Translations under genes and position numbers: made by a program | Assembly: GCF_003122085.1 (NCBI RefSeq) | Contig: NZ_QEXV01000003.1 | Span: forward strand, 685,001-749,000 | Direction: 5' to 3' | From: Marinicauda salina | GTDB taxonomy: Bacteria; Pseudomonadota; Alphaproteobacteria; Caulobacterales; Maricaulaceae | Length of the DNA stretch: 64,000 nucleotides | Part shown: in pieces, positions 36,478 to 44,298 of the stretch | Position numbering within the stretch: the stretch's first letter is position 1 | Layout of the letters: every line of letters starts with the position of its first letter | Notes under the pieces: model-generated | What the model was told of the DNA's origin: nothing | What the model saw: the letters and a program-made list of their open reading frames with translations, nothing else | Database searches by the model: none

Positions 36478-37827
36478 TCAAACGCTGGATTCGATGCGGG
36501 CGCTGCGCGCGAGCCAGCGCCGCAGGAGATCGTGGCGCGCCCGGGTGAGCGGAAAGCGCCAGAGCGGAATGATCGCGATCATCAGCAGCGCCGCCGGCAG
36601 CACGGCGGCGACCATCTGCAGGCCGGCGGCCGCGCTCGCGCCGTTGTCGCCGGCGGGGTCGAACCCGCTGAGATCGAGCAGCGGCAGCGCCAGCCCGACG
36701 CCGAGCGCCAAGGCGAGCTTCTGGGCGAGGTTGAAGCCGGCCATGTAGAGGCCCGACGACTCGTCGCCGCTGCGGAACACGCCGTAATCGATCGTGTCGG
36801 CGACGATCGCGGTCGGCAGCAGCCACAGCGGCGCGTTGAGCACGCCGAGAACCGGCCAGACGAGCAGGATCGGCCACAGCTCGCCGCGCGGCATGAAAAA
36901 CGCCGCGTAGAGAAGGAAGACCGCGCCGCCGGCGAGCGCGCCGGCCAGGACGACGTGCTTGCCGAACCGGTTGGCCAGCCGCACCACGAGCGGCGCGGCC
37001 GCGATCGAGGAGACGTACTGGACGACGATGAGGATGAGGAAGCTTAGCGGAAAGCCGAGGAAGTCGCCGACGAAGAACACGAAGGCGGCGTCGAACATCG
37101 ACCACGCCGTCCGGTAGACCAGCACCGAGCCCAGCACGCGCATCAGCGGCGTGTTGGAGCCCGCCGCGCGCACCAGCCGCACCCAGCCGCGCGGCGGCGC
37201 GCCTTCCAGCGAGGCCGACGGCGCGACCGCGAGCGCGACGATGACCGTGACGGGAATGAGCGCGACCAGGGCGAGGGCGAGCACGCGCAAAACGGCGCCG
37301 AGATCGTCCGTCCCGGCGCCGAGAAAGGCGAGCGGCAATGTGGAGGCGGCGAGGATGCCGATGATGCTGCCCACCTCGCGGAACCCGGTGATGCGCGTGC
37401 GGGCCGCGTAGTCCCGCGACAGCTCCGCGCCCCAGGACAGGTACGGGATCTGGACCATCGTCCAGGCGAGATAGGTCAGCAGGATCCAGACGAAGAGATA
37501 GCCCAGACCCACCTCGCCGGGGGGAACGCAGAGGAAGTAGAGCGAGACCATCAGCAGCGGCGCGCCGGCGGCGATCCACGGCTTGCGCCGCCCCCAGCGA
37601 TGCCGCGTCCGGTCGGAGAGCGCGCCCAGCACCGGGTCGGAGATCGCGTCCCAGGTCCGCGCGACGAGGAAGACGACGCCGATCCCGCTCAGGCCGAGCC
37701 CGACCTCGCGGGCGTAGAAGGGCGGCAGGTAGGCCATCAGCGGCAGCAGCACCATGGCGAGCGGAACGGCCGGGCCGCTATAGGCCAGCAGCGTCGGCAG
37801 GCCGGGTGATCTCTCGGCGGATGTCAC
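36478..37827 (-). CDS. MFS transporter, GPH (glycoside-pentoside-hexuronide:cation symporter)-like
   Basis: 449 residues from the GTG at 37827, with 12 predicted membrane spans. The cytoplasmic loop DPVLGALSDRTRHRWGRRKP and the loop AELSRDYAARTRITGFRE are typical of the GPH/MFS_2 group. Some members carry sugars, others peptide-like solutes. GGAAGGA lies 11 bases before the GTG. A longer reading would start at a TTG inside the candidate operator (37854-37877) and is rejected. Co-transcribed with the leucyl aminopeptidase. Likely inner-membrane step of the same uptake route as the TonB receptor. Confidence 0.87.
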   Translation of the reverse strand: MTSAERSPGLPTLLAYSGPAVPLAMVLLPLMAYLPPFYAREVGLGLSGIGVVFLVARTWDAISDPVLGALSDRTRHRWGRRKPWIAAGAPLLMVSLYFLCVPPGEVGLGYLFVWILLTYLAWTMVQIPYLSWGAELSRDYAARTRITGFREVGSIIGILAASTLPLAFLGAGTDDLGAVLRVLALALVALIPVTVIVALAVAPSASLEGAPPRGWVRLVRAAGSNTPLMRVLGSVLVYRTAWSMFDAAFVFFVGDFLGFPLSFLILIVVQYVSSIAAAPLVVRLANRFGKHVVLAGALAGGAVFLLYAAFFMPRGELWPILLVWPVLGVLNAPLWLLPTAIVADTIDYGVFRSGDESSGLYMAGFNLAQKLALALGVGLALPLLDLSGFDPAGDNGASAAAGLQMVAAVLPAALLMIAIIPLWRFPLTRARHDLLRRWLARSARIESSV

Positions 37828-37853
37828 GAGCGCGGCGGTCCTTCCGTCGTCCA

Positions 37854-37877
37854 ATCTTTTCAAACGCTATTTGATTT
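37854..37877. promoter_or_regulatory. candidate TetR operator, copy 2 (MFS transporter promoter)
   Basis: The element reads ATCTTTTCAA-A-CGCT-A-TTTGA-TTT, with inverted repeat TCAAA-N5-TTTGA (37860-37874). It matches copy 1 at 34150-34173 in 21 of 24 positions. It ends 27 bp before the transporter GTG on the minus strand, a position where binding should block transcription or initiation. Confidence 0.6.
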
Positions 37878-37941
37878 TTGCGGGCGGAGCAAGCAGCCGC
37901 GCGCGGCCGAGGCCGCGGCGCGCTTTGGAGTCGTCACCGCC

Positions 37942-37962
37942 GCGCCAAGAATTTCTTGGCGC
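37942..37962. promoter_or_regulatory. 21-bp perfect palindrome
   Basis: The arm GCGCCAAGAA is followed by a single T and then its exact inverse. It lies in the 258-bp gap between the divergent transporter (37827) and response regulator (38086). Since both genes read away from it, a terminator function is unlikely. It is better explained as a dimeric repressor site. No other exact copy was noticed in the window. Confidence 0.45.
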
Positions 37963-38013
37963 CCTCGCGCCCTTGCGACGTAGCGAACAGCTACGCGGAC
38001 TTCTCCGGCGCCC

Positions 38014-38030
38014 GTCAGCCTGACGTCAGC
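38014..38030 (+). promoter_or_regulatory. candidate OmpR-type box, copy 1 (GTCAGC-N5-GTCAGC)
   Basis: Two GTCAGC hexamers are spaced 11 bp apart, the helical-repeat spacing used by OmpR/PhoB-type regulators. The same arrangement recurs at 39761-39777. A TATGCT hexamer (38043-38048) follows 12 bp downstream and could be the -10 element of the two-component operon. Confidence 0.55.
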
Positions 38031-38085
38031 GCGCGGAGGCAATATGCTGCGCGCGGCGCGGGCTTGAACGCTGACAGGGACCCCG

Positions 38086-38757
38086 ATGCGAATCCTGTTG
38101 ATCGAGGACAATCGACGGATGGCCGAGCTGATCGCCGAAGGGCTCGAGCGGCGCGGCTTCGGCGTGGACGGCGCAGCCGGTCTGGCGGCAGCCGACGACC
38201 ATGTCGCCGTGACCGACTACGACGCCGTCGTGCTCGATCTCGGCCTGCCCGACGGCGACGGCCTGGAGTGGCTGCGCGCGCTGCCCGCCGACCGCGCGCC
38301 CGTGCTCATCCTGACCGCGCGTCACACGCTGTCCGAGCGGGTCGACGGCCTCGACGCGGGCGCGGACGATTATCTCGTCAAGCCGGCCGCTATCGACGAG
38401 ATCGCCGCGCGCCTGCGCGCAATGCTGCGCCGACCCGGGCGGCGCGGCCCGACCGTGCTCACCACTGGCCCGGTCAGTCTCGATCCGGCGACGCGCGAGG
38501 TGCGCCTGTCGGGCGCGCCGATGCGGCTCGGGCGTCGCGAGACGGACTTGCTCGAGCTTCTGATGCGACGCGCGGGCGCGGTGACGCCGCGCGAGACGAT
38601 CGAGGGCGCGCTCTACGGCGCCGAGGAAGCGGTCACGCCGAACGCGGTCGAGGCCGTGGCCTCGCGTCTCCGCCGACGGCTGACGGAGGCCGGCGCCGGC
38701 GACATGCTCCATGCCGTGCGCGGCGTCGGCTATTATCTCGGCGAGCCGCGGCCGTGA
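38086..38757 (+). CDS. OmpR/PhoB family response regulator
   Basis: 223 residues. The receiver domain has phospho-acceptor D51 (VLDLGLPDGDG), acidic pair in LIEDN, T77 in LILTARH and K99 in YLVKPA. The C-terminal winged helix (about 128-220) ends RGVGYYLGE as in the OmpR family. Overlaps the kinase gene by GTGA. It probably controls the RND efflux operon downstream, since the same direct repeat stands before both transcription units. The signal is likely a metal ion, as with CopR/CzcR-type regulators. Confidence 0.92.
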   Translation: MRILLIEDNRRMAELIAEGLERRGFGVDGAAGLAAADDHVAVTDYDAVVLDLGLPDGDGLEWLRALPADRAPVLILTARHTLSERVDGLDAGADDYLVKPAAIDEIAARLRAMLRRPGRRGPTVLTTGPVSLDPATREVRLSGAPMRLGRRETDLLELLMRRAGAVTPRETIEGALYGAEEAVTPNAVEAVASRLRRRLTEAGAGDMLHAVRGVGYYLGEPRP

Positions 38758-39758
38758 CCCGGTCGATCCGCGGCTGGCTCCTGATCGGGCTCGCGATCGC
38801 CGGCGCGGCGGGCGGCGCGGTCCTTACGGTGATCGTCGCCCTCCAGTACGGATTCTTCGGAAGCACGCGCCCGCCGCTGGGCGCGACCCTGCGCGAGATC
38901 GGCTATCACGTCGTGATCCCTCTGGCCGTCTTCGCCGCGTTCTTCGGCGCCGGCGCGGCCATCGTCGTCGGCTCGACGGCGCGACGGCTTCGCGAGGCGG
39001 CGCGGGAAGCGCGCGCCGCCGCAGAGCGCGGCGAAAGCCACCAGGTCCGCTCCGACGACCTGCCCGCCGAGATCCGCCCGTTCGCGGAGGCTCTGAACGC
39101 CCTGAACGCCCGCCTCGCCGACCATGCCCGCCGGCAGGAAACCTTCGCCGCCGACGCCGCTCACGAGCTGAAGACACCGCTGGCGATCCTGGCGCTCGAG
39201 CTGGACAAGCTGCCCGCCGCGGACGCTGCGCGCCTGCGCGGCGAGGTCGATGCGCTGTCAGAGATGGTCGACCAGCTCCTCCTTCTGGCGCGCAGCAACG
39301 CGCCGAACGCGAGCGACCCGCGTCAAACGGTCGATCTTGTCGCGCTGGCGAAGCGATTGGCGGCCGAACTGGCGCCCGCCGCGATCCGCGACAACCGCTC
39401 GATCGCGTTCGAGGACCGCGGCGCGGTTCCCGTCTGCGGCCTCGAGGAGGCGCTCGCCTCGGCGGCGCGGACCCTCGCGGTCAACGCGCTGCGCGCAACG
39501 CCGGAGGGCGGCGAGGTCGTCCTGATCGCCGGCCCGGGACCCCGCCTCTGTGTGCTGGACCAGGGCGAGGGCCTCGACCCGGAGGCGCTCAAGCATTTCA
39601 AGGCGCGCGGCGTCAGGGCCGACCGGGCCGCGGGCGGCGAAGCGGGGCTGGGCCTGTCCATCGCCGACCGCATCGCCGAGGCCCATGGCGGAGAACTCCA
39701 GACCTGCATGCCGGAGCGGGCGGGTCTGAGGCTGGAGCTGCCGCCGGCGCGATCCTGA
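38754..39758 (+). CDS. sensor histidine kinase of the metal-efflux locus
   Basis: 334 residues with a GTG start overlapping the regulator stop. Two transmembrane helices (about 8-30 and 50-72) enclose an unusually short periplasmic loop of about 20 residues. HAMP-like linker (RRLREAAREARAAAERG), H-box ADAAHELKTPLA with His137, N-box in RTLAVNALRAT, G1 in DQGEGLDP and G2 in GLGLSIADRIAEAHGG. The small loop implies sensing within the membrane or very close to it. Confidence 0.9.
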   Translation: MTRSIRGWLLIGLAIAGAAGGAVLTVIVALQYGFFGSTRPPLGATLREIGYHVVIPLAVFAAFFGAGAAIVVGSTARRLREAAREARAAAERGESHQVRSDDLPAEIRPFAEALNALNARLADHARRQETFAADAAHELKTPLAILALELDKLPAADAARLRGEVDALSEMVDQLLLLARSNAPNASDPRQTVDLVALAKRLAAELAPAAIRDNRSIAFEDRGAVPVCGLEEALASAARTLAVNALRATPEGGEVVLIAGPGPRLCVLDQGEGLDPEALKHFKARGVRADRAAGGEAGLGLSIADRIAEAHGGELQTCMPERAGLRLELPPARS

Positions 39759-39760
39759 TC

Positions 39761-39777
39761 GTCAGCGTCGCGTCAGC
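39761..39777 (+). promoter_or_regulatory. candidate OmpR-type box, copy 2 (GTCAGC-N5-GTCAGC)
   Basis: The two hexamers are identical to copy 1 at 38014-38030 and have the same 11-bp spacing. They lie 3 bp after the kinase stop and about 60 bp before the efflux adaptor start at 39838. That is where a response regulator would activate a second promoter for the efflux genes. Confidence 0.55.
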
Positions 39778-39837
39778 AAGCCCGGCCATTGTCCCTGCGG
39801 CGCCGAGCCGAGGCGTCGACGAGACTGATCGACGGAC

Positions 39838-40896
39838 ATGCCATCCTTTCCGCCGCCACACGCGATCCTGCTGCTGCTCTGGCTGCTCTCCGCCGCCGGC
39901 GCGGCGGCGCAATCGACCATCCCGGTCTCGCCCGCGGCGCGCGCCGCGCTCGGCGTCGAGATCGAGACGACCGAGGCCGGCGAGCGCTTCGCAGGCGCCG
40001 AGGCCTCGGCGACGGTGATCGCCCCGCCGGGCCGGTTACAGAGCGCGGCGAGCCCCTTCGCCGGCGTGCTGGTCGAGCCGCTGGTCATGCCCGGCGCGCC
40101 CGTCGAGGCCGGCGATCCGCTCGCCGTCATCTACAGCCCTGATTTCGCCGACGCGCGCGCCGAGCTGGAGACGCGCCGCCTGACCGCAGAACACGCCGGT
40201 CACCTGGCCGAACGGGCCGCGCGTCTGCGCGCCGAGGGCCTCATGGCGGACCAGGACGTTCAAGAAGCCCGCCACGACGCCCGCGCGGCCGAACTCGCAC
40301 TTGGGGCCATGCAGGCGCGCCTCGACACGGTGCGCCCGGATGACGGGCCGGGGCGATACCGCATCGTCGCGCCGGCCGCGGGCGTCGTCGCCCATGTCCA
40401 CGTCCAGTCCGGCGGCGCGGTCGACGCCGCCGGGCCGGTCGCCTCGATCTTCACCGGCGAGCGTTTCTGGGCGCGCGCCCAGGCCCCTGCGCGGGCCGCC
40501 GATATTCTCCTCCCCGGCGCGTCCGCGCGCATCGGCGGATGGGCCGAGCCCGGCGAGATCGTCTCGATCGATCCCGAGATCGACGCCATGTCGCGCTCGC
40601 TGGAAGTCATGGTCCGATTGCCCGAGGGCGGCCCGTGGCGCCTGGGGCTTCTGATCGACCTGGTCTTCGACGCCGAGGCGCCGGAAGGCTCGGTCGCCGC
40701 GCCGGCCGCGGCGGTGATCCGGATCGGGGATAACGACACGGTCTTCGTCGAGCGCGGGGACGGCTTCGCGCCCACGCCGGTGACGGTCATGGCGCGCTCG
40801 CGCGACACGGTTCTTCTCGACGGCGCGCTTTCGCCGGGCGACCGCGTCGCCGTTTCCGGCCTGGCGGCGCTGAAGAACATGGTCGAGACGGGCTGA
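39838..40896 (+). CDS. RND efflux periplasmic adaptor (membrane fusion protein)
   Basis: 352 residues with a signal peptide (ILLLLWLLSAAGAAAQ). A barrel-sandwich (biotinyl-lipoyl-like) half, GVLVEPLVMPGAPVEAGDPL, is followed by a helical hairpin (ELETRRLTAEHAGHLAERAA) and the second half VAPAAGVVAHVHVQSGG. A beta-barrel and membrane-proximal domain follow. The length fits CusB/CzcB-type adaptors without an N-terminal metal-binding extension. It links the inner-membrane pump to the outer-membrane channel. Four bp separate it from the pump gene. Confidence 0.88.
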   Translation: MPSFPPPHAILLLLWLLSAAGAAAQSTIPVSPAARAALGVEIETTEAGERFAGAEASATVIAPPGRLQSAASPFAGVLVEPLVMPGAPVEAGDPLAVIYSPDFADARAELETRRLTAEHAGHLAERAARLRAEGLMADQDVQEARHDARAAELALGAMQARLDTVRPDDGPGRYRIVAPAAGVVAHVHVQSGGAVDAAGPVASIFTGERFWARAQAPARAADILLPGASARIGGWAEPGEIVSIDPEIDAMSRSLEVMVRLPEGGPWRLGLLIDLVFDAEAPEGSVAAPAAAVIRIGDNDTVFVERGDGFAPTPVTVMARSRDTVLLDGALSPGDRVAVSGLAALKNMVETG

Positions 40897-40900
40897 TCCG

Positions 40901-43900
40901 ATGCTGGACCGTCTCGTCGCCTTCTCGCTGACCCAGCGCCTGTTCGTGCTCGGTCTCGCCCTGGCGCTCGCCGCGGCGGGCATCGTCTCGGGCCTGCGCC
41001 TGCCGATCGACGCCTTTCCCGAGATCGCGCCGACCCAAGTGAAGATCGTCATGAAAGCGCCCGGCATGACGCCGGAGGAGGTCGAGGCGCGCGTCGTCAG
41101 GCCGCTGGAAATGGAGCTGCTCGGGATACCACGCCAGACAGTCATGCGCGCGACGGCGAAATACGCCATCGCCGACATCACGCTCGATTTCGAGGAGGGA
41201 ACGGACGTCTACTGGGCCCGCCAGCAGGTTTCCGAGCGCCTCTCGGCGGTCGCCGCCGAACTGCCGGAGACCGTGGAGGGCGGACTGGCGCCCATCTCCA
41301 CGGCGCTGTCAGAGCTGTTCATGTTCACCATCGAGGGCGGCGATCTCACGCTGGAGGAACGCCGCTCCCTGCTCGACTGGGTGATCCGGCCGGCTCTGCG
41401 CACCCTGCCCGGCGTCGCCGACGTCAACGCGCTCGGCGGGCGGGTCCGGACCTTCGAGGTGACGCCCGACGAGGCGGCGATGGCCGCGGCCGGCGTGAAC
41501 GTGTCCGCGCTGCGTGAGACGCTCGAACGCAACAACCGCAATGACGGCGCCGGCCGCGTCTCGGTCGGCGAGGAGGCGCTGGTCGTACGCAGTCTCGGCG
41601 CGGCGGAGACCGCCGACGATCTCGCCGACCTGGTGATACGCGCCGAGGGCGAAGCGATCGTGCGCGTCGGCGACGTCGCCCGCGTCTCGCTTGGCGCGCT
41701 CACCCGCTACGGCTCGGTCACCAAGGACGGCGAGGGCGAAGCCGTCGAGGGCCTCGTGGTGGCGCTGCGCGGCGCGGATGCGCGCATGGTGGTCTCCGGA
41801 GTGCGGGACCGTCTCGAGGACCTCTCTCAGGGCTTTCCCGACGGCGTGGAGATCGAGGTCTTCTACGACCGCTCCGACCTCATCGAGGAGGCGGTGGGCA
41901 CGGTGACCCAGGCGCTGCTCTTCGCCGCGGTGCTGGTGATCGCGTTGCTGGTGCTGTTCCTCGGCAATTTCCGCGCCGCGATGGTGGTGACGCTGATCCT
42001 GCCGTTCGCGGCGCTCGCCACCTTCCTGCTGATGAACGTCGTCGGGTTGTCGGCCAATCTCATGAGCCTCGGCGGGCTGGCGATCGCGATCGGCATGATC
42101 GTCGACGGCGCGATCGTGGTCACCGAGAACACCGTGGAGCGCCTCAACGAGGGCGGACGGGCGAACCGGCTCCACGTCGTCTACCGCGCCGCCGCCGAAG
42201 TCGCCGCGCCCACCGCGGCGGGCACCATCATCATCTGCCTGGTCTTCCTGCCGCTGCTCACCCTGCAGGGGCTCGAGGGCAAGCTGTTCTCGCCGGTGGC
42301 GCTGACCATCGTTTTCGCCCTCGGCTCGGCGCTGGCGCTCGCGCTGACCCTGATCCCGGTGCTCGCCTCGGTCGCGCTGAAGCGCACGAGCGGGCGCGAG
42401 GCGCCGATCATGCGCGTGCTCGGTCCGGGCTATGAACGGCTGCTCGCCGGCGCGCTGCGCTTTCCCGTCGCCGTCTACGCGATCGCGGGCGTCGGCGTCG
42501 CGGCGGCCGCGCTGAGCTACGCCACGGCGGGCAAGACCTTCATGCCGACGATGAACGAAGGCTCGGTGGTGATGCAGCTCGCCGCCCTGCCCTCCATCAA
42601 CCTGTCCCAGAGCGAGAGCGACGATCTGCGCGTCGAGCAGGCGCTTATCGAGCAGGTGCCGGAAGTCCGCCACGTGATCTCCCGGGTCGGCTCCGACGAG
42701 CTCGGCCTCGACCCGATGAGCCTCAACGAGAGCGACATGTTCCTCGAGCTGGCGCCGCGCTCGGAATGGCGCGGACCGGACACCGACTGGCTGATCGGCG
42801 AGATGCGCGCGGTCATGGAGGACTTTCCCGGCATCGAGTCCTCCTTCACCCAGCCGATCGAGATGCGGGTCTCCGAGATGTTGACGGGCTCGCGCGGCGA
42901 TCTCGCCATCAAGATCTTCGGTCCCGACGCCGACCAGCTGGCCGACTTGGCGGGCCGCATCGAGGCGGTGGTCGCCGACGTCCCCGGCGCGGCGGACGTC
43001 TTCACCCAGTCGAACGACATCTCCGAATACCTCCAGGTCGATATCGATCCCGAACGCGCCGGCCGCTTCGGGTTCGACGTGATCGCCGTCCAGGACGAGC
43101 TGAGGGCCCGGCTCGAAGGCGTGCGCGCCGGCGAGATCGTCGAGCCCGGACGGCGCACGCCGATCCTCATCCGGGCGGACCGCCGCCACCGCCAGAGCCC
43201 GTACGGTTTCGAGGACATCCGGGTCGCCGCGCCCGACGGCCGCCAGGCCCGCCTGTCCGACATCGCCGACGTGCGCCGCGCCGAAGGACTGGCCGTCGTC
43301 GATCGCGAGAACGGCTCGCGCTATGCGGTGGTCCAGGCCTTCGTCTCCGGCCGCGATCTCGTCAGCTTCGTGGAGGACGCCCAGGCCGCCGTCGACGCGA
43401 TGGGGCCGCTTCCCGCGGGATACCGCGTGAGCTGGGGCGGCGAGTTCGAGAACCAGCGCCGCGCCGCGGCCCAACTGTCGCTGATGGTGCCGATCTCGCT
43501 GGCGCTGATCTTCGTGGTCCTGTTCGTCACCCTGCGCTCGCTGCGCCAGTCCTTGCTGATCCTCGCGAACATTCCCTTCGCGCTGGTCGGCGGGATCGTC
43601 GCGCTGCGGCTGTCCGGCGAGTTCCTGTCGGTGCCCGCCTCGGTCGGCTTCATCGCGCTGCTGGGAATCGCCGTGCTCAACGGGCTGGTCCTGGTCACGC
43701 ATTTCAACGATCTGCGCGCGCTCGGCGCCTCGATGGACGAGGCCGTGCGCCGCGGCGCGCGCCGACGGCTGCGCCCGGTGCTGATGACCGCGACCACGGC
43801 CGCCTTCGGGCTGGCGCCGCTGCTCTTCGCCAGCGGGCCGGGATCGGAGATCCAGCGCCCCCTCGCGGTCGTCGTCATCGGCGGCCTGGCCTCGTCGACC

Positions 43901-44011
43901 ATCCTCACCCTGTTCCTGCTGCCCTTGCTCTATCGCCGCTTCGGCGCGGAAACCGGCGCGCGCGAACCCGCCACGGAGACGCCGACATGGTCGCGCCCCT
44001 ACGCAAGCTGA
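40901..44011 (+). CDS. heavy-metal-type RND efflux pump (CzcA/CusA family)
   Basis: 1036 residues with 12 transmembrane segments and two large periplasmic loops, as in the RND fold. The N-terminus DRLVAFSLTQRLFVLGLALA and the IPRQTVMRATAKYAIADITL region match metal-efflux RND pumps. The proton-relay motif of the fourth helix reads AIGMIVDGAIVVTEN. The central DGA is kept, but the leading DFG of CzcA is AIG, closer to CusA-like or related subgroups. It exports metal ions from periplasm or cytoplasm using proton motive force. Metal specificity is uncertain. Confidence 0.9.
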   Translation: MLDRLVAFSLTQRLFVLGLALALAAAGIVSGLRLPIDAFPEIAPTQVKIVMKAPGMTPEEVEARVVRPLEMELLGIPRQTVMRATAKYAIADITLDFEEGTDVYWARQQVSERLSAVAAELPETVEGGLAPISTALSELFMFTIEGGDLTLEERRSLLDWVIRPALRTLPGVADVNALGGRVRTFEVTPDEAAMAAAGVNVSALRETLERNNRNDGAGRVSVGEEALVVRSLGAAETADDLADLVIRAEGEAIVRVGDVARVSLGALTRYGSVTKDGEGEAVEGLVVALRGADARMVVSGVRDRLEDLSQGFPDGVEIEVFYDRSDLIEEAVGTVTQALLFAAVLVIALLVLFLGNFRAAMVVTLILPFAALATFLLMNVVGLSANLMSLGGLAIAIGMIVDGAIVVTENTVERLNEGGRANRLHVVYRAAAEVAAPTAAGTIIICLVFLPLLTLQGLEGKLFSPVALTIVFALGSALALALTLIPVLASVALKRTSGREAPIMRVLGPGYERLLAGALRFPVAVYAIAGVGVAAAALSYATAGKTFMPTMNEGSVVMQLAALPSINLSQSESDDLRVEQALIEQVPEVRHVISRVGSDELGLDPMSLNESDMFLELAPRSEWRGPDTDWLIGEMRAVMEDFPGIESSFTQPIEMRVSEMLTGSRGDLAIKIFGPDADQLADLAGRIEAVVADVPGAADVFTQSNDISEYLQVDIDPERAGRFGFDVIAVQDELRARLEGVRAGEIVEPGRRTPILIRADRRHRQSPYGFEDIRVAAPDGRQARLSDIADVRRAEGLAVVDRENGSRYAVVQAFVSGRDLVSFVEDAQAAVDAMGPLPAGYRVSWGGEFENQRRAAAQLSLMVPISLALIFVVLFVTLRSLRQSLLILANIPFALVGGIVALRLSGEFLSVPASVGFIALLGIAVLNGLVLVTHFNDLRALGASMDEAVRRGARRRLRPVLMTATTAAFGLAPLLFASGPGSEIQRPLAVVVIGGLASSTILTLFLLPLLYRRFGAETGAREPATETPTWSRPYAS

Positions 44012-44298
44012 CGCTGATCTGCCCCCGCGAGATCAAGCAGACGATCGCGGACGCGCTCGACGCGGTCGAGCCGGCGCTGCCCGGCTTCACCGTCATCGAC
44101 GCCGAGGGCCGCGGCCCCGAAGCCGAGCTGGCGAGCGCGTCGGAACGGGTGAGAGGCGCGATGCGCGCGGCGATGTTCCAGATCGTGCTGCCCGCCGATC
44201 AGGTCGCCGGCGTGCTCGACGCCCTCGCGAAGGAATGCCGGCGACCGCAGCTCGCCTACTGGACAGAACCTGTCGAAGACTTCGGACGACTGACATGA
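43987..44298 (+). CDS. DUF3240 family protein
   Basis: 103 residues, soluble, ferredoxin-like alpha/beta pattern (LTLICPREIKQTIADALD at the start, FQIVLPADQVAGVLDAL later). DUF3240 genes are typically placed within RND metal-efflux operons. They resemble PII/CutA-like small regulators in size and are of unproven function. The gene begins 25 bp inside the end of the pump gene and its stop overlaps the TolC-like gene (ATGA), so it is firmly part of the efflux operon. Confidence 0.8.
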   Translation: MVAPLRKLTLICPREIKQTIADALDAVEPALPGFTVIDAEGRGPEAELASASERVRGAMRAAMFQIVLPADQVAGVLDALAKECRRPQLAYWTEPVEDFGRLT

